Program-made: the position numbers and the translations under genes | Source of the DNA: Paratinospora sagittata | Taxonomy: Eukaryota > Streptophyta > Magnoliopsida > Ranunculales > Menispermaceae | Reading direction: 5' to 3' | DNA: 64,000 nucleotides | Assembly: GCA_035771175.1 (NCBI GenBank) | Contig: CM069590.1 | Coordinates: forward strand, 59,155,683-59,219,682 | Shown here: positions 57,801 to 64,000 of the stretch, in pieces | How positions within the stretch are numbered: position 1 is the stretch's first letter | How the letters are laid out: each line of letters opens with the position of its first letter | The notes under the pieces: generated by a model | What the model was told of the DNA's origin: nothing | Seen by the model: the letters and a program-made list of their open reading frames with translations, nothing else | Database searches by the model: none

Positions 57801-59992
57801 TCAATAATAAGAAACCGAGTTTATGTTTTGTACCAGATGCTATCTTCGCAAGCAAACTGCTTTTCACCATAGACTTGTTAATTAGTTTACCAAATCCTAC
57901 TATGTTATTCTGTGATGACAATGCACTTTTCTGTTTTAGATTATCTTTTATTGGTTTTATGAAGTTGGTGACACTAGAATGGAAATACCTGAATATCCAG
58001 GGCTTAGGTTCCTAAAAATGTGTTGCAATGCTTCAGGTTGAGATACCAATGCAACAAAGCTATCTATGGTACGAATCAAGTGGTGGTGACACAGATCCAC
58101 AAGTATGTAATGACTTTTCTTTGGTTTTGGATAGCTCACCTTTTCTTCAAATTGATGCGGGTTTCGTTGATGTCTTGGATATAATAATTTATGTAGGCTT
58201 CTGGTGCCTACATATTCCGGCCTAATGGCTCCCCTCCAGTGCCTATTACAGGACGAGTAAGATATTTTCATATGTATTTTTATTGGCAAAAATGGCTGCA
58301 GAAACTCACTGTTGAGAAATTAATTTTAAGATATAAATCTCATTTATAGTCGTGGATTTTATATTTTTAGGGGCAGTGCTTGATATTCCATTTCGATGCA
58401 GGTGCCCTTGAAAATCATGCAAGGGCCACTTGTTGATGAAGTTCATCAGCAGTTTAACTCATGGATCTATCAGGTTGTTACTCCATTCTCTCTGAATAAA
58501 TTTACTTTGTGAAGTTAAAAGTTTGTCGTAGTGAGGTTATTGAGTAAAGAACAATGAAAAGCTTTTGATACTGCTATCCTATCATTCTTGGTCTCTGCGT
58601 TATATTTTGTGTGCTCTATGGTTTTCCCATTTAGATGCTTTATCACATGGAAAATTAACCAACTTAGTCCATTGGTAAAGATGCTCTATGCTCTATGGCT
58701 TGAACAGTGCTTGGTTTTTCAAGTGCCGCTCTTTGTGTCCGAGTTCCAGAAAAGAGTTCCAGAAAAATAATCAATGTCCATCTATGTGGCCTGAAGATTT
58801 GTATCAACCAAGTTACTAGCCATTCAAGTTCTGTCATTTCTGATGGCTGGAAAAGCTGGACATTGCTAGAGACTGATTTGACTTCCTGGACTAGACTTTT
58901 TTTTTTTTTTTTTGAAAAAAGAAACTAGATAAAATTAATTAGAGTAATATCTCAAGTACAAAGGTAAGACGTGGGGGTACAAGATGTTCTCCCCTTCACT
59001 CTACAATGATACCATATTACCCTTACCTCTCACCCACGCTGAAAAGGAATATCCTTTAGAAAGCTTACAATTTGACACCCAAAAAGATGCAAGAGAGTGT
59101 GAATGTTCCAATACGGCTGTGCTAGAGGACTCACGGATATTCTCTTATTTTTCTCCTTCCAAATACACCAAACAGTAGCAAAACACACGATTCCCTAGTA
59201 AGCCTACTTGGGGTAAAAATCTCTCTTGTATAGCTTGAGCCTGTGCTGTGACTACTGGGAAGTGATGAAGTCACCTCAACCAGACCTCCATCAATGCAAT
59301 GCCCCAGGCGTCCTCCTCATTATCCGAGTACATTTGGTGGTAGAACTCAGTGATTATCTATGATTTGTATTTAATTGATAGTGAATTAATTGTTTTTGCC
59401 CTTGTTTTTTTCTTAATTTGTGGTTTTTCATGTATATCTCTGAGTTGTAAGTGATTATCTTTATCTTCTGTTTCCTTATTGAATCTGTGATATTAGAGGA
59501 ACTTTGGTATTTTCCTAAACATTATAATATTCTTATGTCATCAGTTTATAACTCATTGAGGTTTTTATTGGTCTTCCTTGGTTACCTTCTACATTTCCAT
59601 AGACCAATGTTGATCTCTCATCTGTAATTAATGTTTTTCAGGTGACTAGACTTTACAAAAACAAAGAACATGCCGAAGTAGAATTTACAGTGAGTTTTTC
59701 ATCTACTTTGCTGTGAATTGACATTTCTTATCCACACAACCTAGGTTGAGATGTTAATTGCTTCTTCCAAGTATCCAACACAGCCAAATTGTTTTGTTTA
59801 TTGTAGTAAGTAGACTTACAAATTTCATTCTCCACGTATGATTTTTTCTTCTGACAATTATCTACAATGAAGATTGGACCAATTCCTACTGATGATGATG
59901 TTGGAAAGGAGGTCATTACACGGATAGCAGCAAATATGGTCACCAACAAGACATTTTACACAGATTCTAACGGGAGGGATTTTCTAAAACGG
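39859..59992 (+). CDS. Vacuolar/lysosomal-type alpha-mannosidase (GH38), 3' end outside window
   Basis: Eighteen exons in consistent phase: 39859-40083, 40179-40262, 41958-42046, 42124-42298, 43075-43194, 43269-43352, 43441-43512, 43671-43784, 44439-44539, 44626-44719, 45154-45321, 45419-45508, 52500-52565, 52663-52719, 52944-53163, 53514-53650, 58037-58102, 58197-58256; then 58402-58473, 59642-59689 and 59873-59992 continue the frame. All have GT-AG introns. The 754 residues start with a signal peptide (to ~28). GH38 metal/catalytic residues are His54 and Asp56 (HSHDDVGW), nucleophile Asp176 (QIDPFGHS), His417 and Asp418 (QHHDAITGT). The last exon ends [12 protein letters not shown]; about 260 C-terminal residues are expected beyond the edge. 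The protein trims mannose from glycans in the vacuole or apoplast, like Arabidopsis At3g26720/At5g13980 (from memory). No stops or frameshifts were seen, so it looks functional. Strictly, the coordinates listed make 21 exons in all. Confidence 0.93.
41069..41440. repeat. Dispersed repeat in mannosidase intron 2
   Basis: A sharply AT-rich block begins ACTAGTTTATGTGTGCACAT with GTTGCACGTG and ends TTATAACAGTATAGATTA. Ends of this type recur in plant non-autonomous repeats (Helitron-like or other), but neither a hairpin-CTRR terminus nor a target duplication could be confirmed. Confidence 0.3.
42373..42489. repeat. 30-bp tandem duplication and (GT)n microsatellite
   Basis: AAATGCTGCCATTGTGTAG is duplicated at 42373-42402 and 42403-42433 in intron 4, followed by about eleven GT units at 42467-42489. 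The GTTGCAG after the GT run resembles an acceptor, but the real exon starts at 43075. Confidence 0.8.
46297..46395 (+). mobile_element. RTE-type LINE fragment, first copy
   Basis: Matches 46815-46911 (ACTAGATGGTAACAATAGAG... to ...TTTAACTTCTTTTAATTTG), the end of an RTE reverse-transcriptase ORF ([17 protein letters not shown]). It is cut off at its right by the SINE at 46399. Confidence 0.65.
46399..46566 (+). mobile_element. tRNA-type SINE
   Basis: Box A-like TTCAGTGGTTGGGTG and box B-like GGTCTCAACTTCGAGTC are followed by a body ending ACCTGCTGACCTC and a long A tail (46549-46578). Lies between two pieces of an RTE LINE. A decayed relative is at 31595-31752. Confidence 0.65.
46579..46990 (+). 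mobile_element. RTE-type LINE 3' end, second copy
   Basis: Reads [20 protein letters not shown], then [23 protein letters not shown] and [16 protein letters not shown], followed by TAGTTGGGATAAAGCTTAGTT, the usual end of plant RTE elements. Frameshifts and stops break the frame. 5'-truncated. Confidence 0.8.
47344..47475. repeat. 18-bp perfect inverted repeat around ~96 bp
   Basis: ATTGCAGAATTGATTTTT (47344-47361) is exactly repeated in reverse complement at 47458-47475. The loop contains a poly-A run. It may be the ends of a small insertion. Confidence 0.65.
48023..48353. mobile_element. Truncated MULE-type MITE (third copy of the 54-kb family)
   Basis: It starts TTATGTTACTTGGACTC and follows the family body (TAATAGGTGACAATTCACTT) seen at 54190-54904. 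The right terminus is missing: the match stops at AATAAGTCC, next to a SINE. Confidence 0.65.
48366..48537 (+). mobile_element. tRNA-type SINE, second family
   Basis: Box A-like TTGGTGCAATTGGTAAAGAG and box B-like GGTTATAGGTTCAACTC lie about 40 bp apart, followed by a body with TAGGGGGTGAGGGGG and ending near ACACATGAATAAAGTAATA. Different from the SINE at 46399. Confidence 0.5.
49293..50685 (+). mobile_element. 5'-truncated L1 LINE with 18-bp target duplication
   Basis: A perfect duplication AGAAATGAATAAGTTTTG occurs at 49275-49292 and 50686-50703. The insert encodes the end of L1 ORF2: [20 protein letters not shown], then [13 protein letters not shown] and [16 protein letters not shown]; after a stop come [14 protein letters not shown] and the zinc-binding [19 protein letters not shown] with [10 protein letters not shown]. 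Several stops show it is dead. The reverse-transcriptase core is absent. The 3' end is an A/G-rich AAAAAGAAGAAG tail. Sense orientation in mannosidase intron 11-12 region (45509-52499). Confidence 0.93.
50932..52205. mobile_element. Solo LTR (1274 bp) with CAGGT target duplication
   Basis: The block begins TGTCACTCCCC and ends GGGTTTTACA, the required TG...CA ends, and is flanked by a perfect 5-bp duplication CAGGT at 50927-50931 and 52206-52210. There is no internal region or coding sequence. A TATA-like CTCTATTTATAGATC near 51740-51755 suggests plus orientation, but the minus strand also has TATATAACCCC, so direction is uncertain. Length fits a Ty3/gypsy LTR. It arose by recombination between two LTRs. 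Confidence 0.85.
54190..54904. mobile_element. Older MULE-type MITE, split by a younger copy of itself
   Basis: The left part (54190-54435) begins AAGTTACCCGGACCC and the right part (54779-54904) ends GTTCAGGTAGCATAG. Flanks CTAGGAACT (54182-54190) and CTAGGACCC (54904-54912) match at 7 of 9 positions, a decayed 9-bp target duplication. The interruption is the element at 54436-54778. Confidence 0.75.
54436..54778. mobile_element. Nested MULE-type MITE with 9-bp target duplication
   Basis: 343-bp element with inverted ends TATGTTACCCAGACTC and GAGTCCAAGTAACATAG and no coding sequence. The perfect 9-bp duplication CCCAAATCC at 54427-54435 and 54779-54787 is within the older copy. A 9-bp duplication points to Mutator-type transposase. 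Confidence 0.85.
55389..55990 (-). mobile_element. RTE-type LINE 3' end, antisense
   Basis: The minus strand reads [35 protein letters not shown] and [15 protein letters not shown] in pieces, and ends TAGTTGGGAAAAAGCTTTATTG, matching the RTE copy at 46579-46990. Frames are broken. Opposite orientation to the gene. Confidence 0.7.
56080..56780. repeat. Composite dispersed repeat in intron
   Basis: Ends are rich in GGGTTAGGTTGGGTTAG- and GGTTGGTTGGGTTTGG-type motifs. Inside, GAAGCCCCACAAAAT is repeated at about 56334 and 56428 in otherwise similar ~94-bp blocks. Probable DNA-transposon remnant; the open frames on the minus strand are T/C-rich and unsupported. Confidence 0.35.
56781..58036. other. 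Intron sequence, nothing supported
   Basis: AT-rich intron DNA up to the exon at 58037. A retained-looking frame at 57957-58289 (-) is antisense to two exons. Confidence 0.5.
58893..59320 (-). mobile_element. L1-type LINE 3' fragment, antisense
   Basis: A 16-nt poly-T starts it on the plus strand. The minus strand around 59150-59190 encodes [17 protein letters not shown] sequence, matching the VLWCVWVERN tail of the LINE at 24253-24705. Many frame breaks; end on the right uncertain. Confidence 0.5.
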
Positions 59993-60277
59993 GTAAAAGC
60001 TTAATTCTCAATATTTCTCAAAACCCTCAATAATTACATGCAGTTGTAAACTACTTTAGATTACTATAGTTGTTTTACCTCTGAATTTTGAACGACTTCC
60101 AAACAATAAGAAAATAGAGAAAACTTGACTGTAAATATCTACGTATTACTACGATGCTGGTTACAACTTCTTTCTATCCCTATAGTCAAGAGGAACACAT
60201 AAAGTATATAATTGACACTTGAATCTTTGTGAATGGAATTTTCAATATTGAAAGAAATCAACCTAAAAGCTATTTCT

Positions 60278-60546
60278 GGTAGGTTGAGGCCCAATGATGC
60301 ATATCGAATTATCACTAACAAACCCCCTCATGTGCAGCCCCATTGCATGTGAAGAGATAGAAGGGAGATGGAAGAAGAGATAAATACTAATCATAGAATT
60401 CAAATGCCACTAATGAGAGTTGAACCCAAGACCTCTTATAAAACTAACTCTCTGATACTATTTTAGAAGCCATTTCAGTCTTCACCAAAAAGCTATAGTT
60501 GGTAGGTGGAGGCCCAATAATGCCCATCAAGCTATCGCTAACAAAT
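60278..60546. repeat. Repeat with duplicated GGCCCAATGATGC ends
   Basis: AGGTTGAGGCCCAATGATGC...ATCACTAACAAA (near 60281-60321) recurs as AGGTGGAGGCCCAATAATGC...ATCGCTAACAAA (near 60503-60544). Between them is a box B-like GAGAGTTGAACCCAAGACC. A dispersed non-coding repeat. Confidence 0.4.
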
Positions 60547-61442
60547 ATATTACTTTTATTGTTTATGGCTAACATTATGAACACTGCAATAATTTAGTGA
60601 AAGTTTGATCCAACATTCTTAGTGACTTTTGGTCACTGAATTAGACAAAATTTGCGATAATTTTTCCATGATCAAATCAAACATTGGCACTTCTTAATCG
60701 GCTTTATATTGGTAAGCATGTTCATAGATAATTATAAATTTAGCTACCATGTACCACATGGAACATTAATCGTATGAGCAACAAGTTGTTCTCTAACCTT
60801 AAGCAAAATTATTGTTCACCATTTCTTAAATTTAAGTTTGTTCAACATGATCCACTCATCCGCTAGCTTCTACCATTTTGTTTGAGTTAAATTCATAGAT
60901 TAAGGATTGATTAGGCTCCTTGGAGAAGAGTTCAAGGTAGAATTTTGGTAATAAAATGAGTTTTTTTTTTCCTTCTATTTCCTACTGTAGTTATATTTTT
61001 AGAAGCCAAGCATATTTTTTCACTATATGAAACTACCACAGTGCATCGCCAGTTGGTGCATTTTGCACCGTCTCCAGTTGGCTCCGTAAATTGTGTTCAA
61101 TATTCTCAACCTTGTCAATGCGGAATTGAAAGCCCCTAAGAAGCAAGCAACTGTTTTTCAGTTATGGTCACACATTGACTTCAGTGCAAGGACAGTAACA
61201 TTCTATAAAGAAGAGGAGGGGGGAGCAGATGGTATAAAGAAGTGCTCAAGCCTTGGCTCCTCATGAGCTATGCTGTAGTGTTGTCCATCACGTATAGATT
61301 TTATATATGCTGTAGTGTTGTCCAATTACGTATAGATTCTATACGACATGCCTAAGTGGGCAGCCTTGGTTTTTAAACCTAAGTAAGTGGGCTATGTGGC
61401 TGTCTATGGCAGCCTAGGTGGGCTATTTGGAGAGCTAGATAA

Positions 61443-61738
61443 TGTGGCATGAGAGTAGAAAGTTAATAAAATAATATTTTAGATTTTATTGTTGTCATTT
61501 ATTTTAGTATGATTTTATTTCTATTTTAGTTCTGATAGTTTTATTTTAGAAGGATTTTTAGTTTTTAAATCATAGGAGGAATGAAGTTTTATTTTAGTAA
61601 GAATCAAATTAGGTAGTCTAAATATTTATAAATAAAGGCATGTAATAGAGTTAAAGTATGATTGAATGAATTGAAAAATATTGATTATTGATCTCTTCCT
61701 CTTTTTCTTCTCTCTCCTCTTCTCTTTCTTGTCTTGCA
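61443..61738 (+). repeat. 5' LTR of the TRIM-like element
   Basis: Contains TTTATAAATAAAGG near 61626-61640 as putative promoter/polyadenylation signal and a CT-rich end. Nearly identical to the right LTR over its first ~170 bp. Confidence 0.8.
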
Positions 61739-62181
61739 TTAATTTGGTATTAGAGCCCAAGCTCGATCCTTCTACCCCCTTTCTTCTACAATTCTTCTAA
61801 TTCTCTCCCCCTCTTTCTCATTCTTTGCTTCTTTCTCACTCTCAATTTCTCTCTCTCTTCAGTGTTGTCTTGCAACTCTCTCTCTACTACTTTCTCTCTC
61901 TTCAAACATTCACTCTTATCTCAAAATCTCATTTATTCTTTCTCTTTGCCTATTCTTTCCCCATGACATACAATAGCCAACTTTCTTGCAACAATGATGA
62001 AATTTACTTAATCTATAATTCGAAGCCATTAGATAAAGGAGATTTCTCTTTGTAAGACTTGTGACACCCCTTGGCATGTGGCTTGCTTACCAATTCCATC
62101 AAAGACTCTAATCTCTACCATGCAATGGGAGTACTGGATTTTAACTCCTCAGAGTTGAGTTCTTCAAGAGAAGGAGAATTA

Positions 62182-62509
62182 TGTGACATGAGGATAGAAA
62201 GTTAATAAAATTATATTTTAGATTTTATTGTTGTCATTTATTTTAGTATGATTTTATTTCTATTTTAGTTCTAATAGTTTTATTTTAGAAGGATTTTTAG
62301 TTTCTAAATCATAGGAGGAATGAAGTTTTATTTTAGTAAGATTTTAATTTAATAGGATTTTATTTTAGTAGGGATCAATGTAGGTAACTTAGATCTTTAT
62401 AAATAAAGGTTGTAATAGAGTTCAATCATGATTGAATGAATTGAAAAATATCGATTATATCTTTCTCTCCTTTTCTCCTTCTCTCTCCTTTTCTCTTTCT
62501 TGCCCTGCA
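62182..62509 (+). repeat. 3' LTR of the TRIM-like element
   Basis: Same start and end as the left LTR, with an internal insertion after TTTTAGTAAGA (near 62342-62372) that duplicates the TTTTATTTTAGTA motif. Confidence 0.8.
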
Positions 62510-64000
62510 TCAGTAGGCCTCTTACGTCTAGATGAGCTATGCAATAGCCTAACTTATGCTTGCTGCCATTACTCTTTGTCAGGGCTTGAAAAACCAACTG
62601 ATTGAATTTGACCTAAGGTCAATTGGATTAGTCACACATCGACTTCAGTCTAAGTGAGTACGGTTCTATAAAGAAGAGGAGGGTTGGGGCAAGCAAATGG
62701 TATAAAGAAGTACTCGAGCCTTGGATCCTACACGAGCTATGATGTAATCTTGTCCAATCTTGTCCAATTACGGATTGAGTCTATATGACATGCTAAAGTG
62801 GGCACCGTTGGTTTTGTAACCTAAGGGACTATTTGGAGGGTTAGTCCTCTTAGGTCTAACTGGCCTATGCGATAGCCTAACTTAGGCTCGCCATTGCTCT
62901 TGATCAGGGCTTGAAAAACCAACTGATCCAATTTGACCTGAGTTTGATTGGATTGGTTGGTTGGTTTATACTCAATTGAAATTGGACATCGAGTATGAAT
63001 GAGTTGTACCTTCTTCCATCCTAAATGGTCAGCTTGGTCAGGATTTTGATCCAAGCGTGGCATGTGCTTAGCCCTAAGTATGCTCACTACCTATTCTTCT
63101 AATTTGGTAAATAGAGAGACTATAGAGTACATAAACCGAGATTGTACTTATTTTGTCAGAATACCAATTTTCTTCTATGGTTGGAGTGTCTTGTTTTTGC
63201 AATCTGCAAAAAATAAGGGCTCATGATCTGTAAAATAGTGACTCCTAATTGTCAAAGTCAGATACATAAACTGCAGAATCTTACATATGCATGGGTCAAG
63301 AGTCAGAAAGCTTTTGCAACCTGTCTTCTTTATTTTTTTTTTTCTTTCTACATTCCACTAAGTTCCCCTGACTACAATAATCTGATGTAGAAGGATAATT
63401 TGTCACCCAATCTTCATCAGTATAGGATTCAATCTGATGGTAGTATATTTAGAGTATACGATGTCTTGTCTGTGATATCGTGTCTGTTGCATACAACTGA
63501 ATACATTAAGTGCATAAATTAATGTTTGGTTGAGTTTGGGAAAGATATAAGTTTTCTTATAGGTACATGAGCTTTAATATATATATTACAAGAACATATA
63601 TATATTTTACATCTATTAGTGTTGCAAGAACATAAATAGAGAAAAATGCAGGTAAACTGGGATCTGGTGGTCCAAACCTTTTTCTTATCCTTAGATCATA
63701 GTTGTAATAGCATAGCAAAGATCAAAATCCAGCTCGCTTTGTTTTGCAATTAATGCTGAAATAGAATAATTGTCATTTTTGGTGAGTTCATAGTTCGATT
63801 GCATAAATAAATCTAACTGTAATAAGTTTCAGAATTCATACGCAAGCACTCATACAAATCACTGCAATTTCAGTTGATAGCCTTGCAAACGGAATGAACC
63901 ATAGCTCCATGATTGGTCTGATGTGCTATTTGGGAATTTTTAATGTTAAACTTATTCTCTTATATATTCATGTCTGATATTTCTATCTCTTGGACCTCTT

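Larger units (their letters stand above)
61443..62509 (+). mobile_element. Miniature LTR retrotransposon (TRIM-like)
   Basis: Direct LTRs at 61443-61738 (296 bp) and 62182-62509 (328 bp) both start TGTG.CATGAG and end in TGCA. A primer-binding site TGGTATTAGAGCCC (61745-61758) follows the left LTR by 6 nt and matches initiator Met-tRNA priming. A purine-rich AAGAGAAGGAGAAT precedes the right LTR. The 443-bp interior has no gag or pol, so it is non-autonomous. LTRs each carry TATAAATAAAGG. The right LTR has an extra ~30-bp segment. A target duplication is not clear. Somewhat larger than classical TRIMs. Confidence 0.85.
61166..62960. repeat. Tandem duplicated repeat, first copy split by a TRIM element
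   Basis: Copy 1 runs 61166-61438 and resumes at 62510-62627; copy 2 runs 62628-62960. Shared blocks: CACACATTGACTTCAGT, TATAAAGAAGAGGAGG, GGTATAAAGAAGTGCTC, GACATGCCTAAGTGGGC and GGGCTTGAAAAACCAACTGA. The interruption corresponds exactly to the LTR element below. Confidence 0.7.
59993..64000. other. Last mannosidase intron in the window
   Basis: The donor CGG/GTAAAA at 59993 opens an intron that does not close before the window ends: no acceptor followed by the expected VRDYREDW-type exon was found. Apart from the repeats listed at 60278-62960 the sequence is AT-rich and unremarkable. Confidence 0.6.

Noticed and set aside
63640..63700. Exon after the acceptor AAATGCAG at 63650
   Set aside because: The following sequence does not encode the expected VRDYREDW-type GH38 segment and hits stops quickly.

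Overview
The window is nuclear DNA from a flowering plant, most likely a eudicot, although I cannot name the genus. The evidence is three plant-type genes (an SBT1-class subtilase, a TFIIS-N/DLN-motif nuclear protein and a vacuolar GH38 alpha-mannosidase with GT-AG introns), AT-rich intergenic DNA, and plant-type transposons (Ty1/copia, L1 and RTE LINEs, tRNA-type SINEs, MITEs, and a miniature LTR element primed by initiator Met-tRNA). No organellar, bacterial or viral genes were seen.

Layout. 1-4.15 kb is AT-rich intergenic DNA. 4274-6598 (+) is an intact intronless subtilase, SBT1.6-like. 6.6-11.2 kb is intergenic with two gene-like minus-strand fragments and a palindromic repeat. 11190-16004 (-) is a complete but dead Ty1/copia element with 140-bp LTRs and a CTAGG target duplication. 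16.5-17.05 kb holds three short hairpin elements. 18361-21522 (-) is an intact 1053-codon TFIIS N-terminal-domain protein with five DLN motifs. Its leader appears to be split by a ~7.5-kb intron running up to a CpG-rich promoter near 29.1-29.6 kb; that intron carries LINE and LTR-like debris and one unexplained exon-like segment. 29.6-34.4 kb is AT-rich and largely featureless. 34.85-37.79 kb is three tandem ~980-bp units whose middle unit is a recombinant of the other two. 37.5-39.36 kb is a non-autonomous inverted-repeat element enclosing three ~180-bp tandem repeats and a GA-rich block. 39859 to beyond the right edge (+) is a GH38 alpha-mannosidase; eighteen intact coding exons, ending at 59992, give 754 residues, and the C-terminal exons lie outside the window.

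The mannosidase introns are the richest part. Intron 11 (~7 kb) has an RTE LINE, two SINEs, a 5'-truncated L1 with an 18-bp target duplication and a 1274-bp solo LTR with a 5-bp duplication. Intron 14 (~4.4 kb) has a MULE-type MITE nested inside an older copy of its own family, plus an antisense RTE fragment. Intron 17 (at least 4 kb, last exon 59992) has an antisense L1 tail and a miniature LTR retrotransposon (TRIM-like) inserted into one copy of a duplicated repeat. Despite this load every mannosidase splice junction and reading frame I checked is intact.

The three genes have no evident shared pathway: a secreted protease, a nuclear transcription-associated protein and a vacuolar glycosidase. 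No convincing new multi-gene system was found. The most informative observations are the chimeric tandem unit, the self-nested MITE, the TRIM element, the uORF that overlaps the TFIIS-N start codon as ATGA, and the unexplained exon-like segments.
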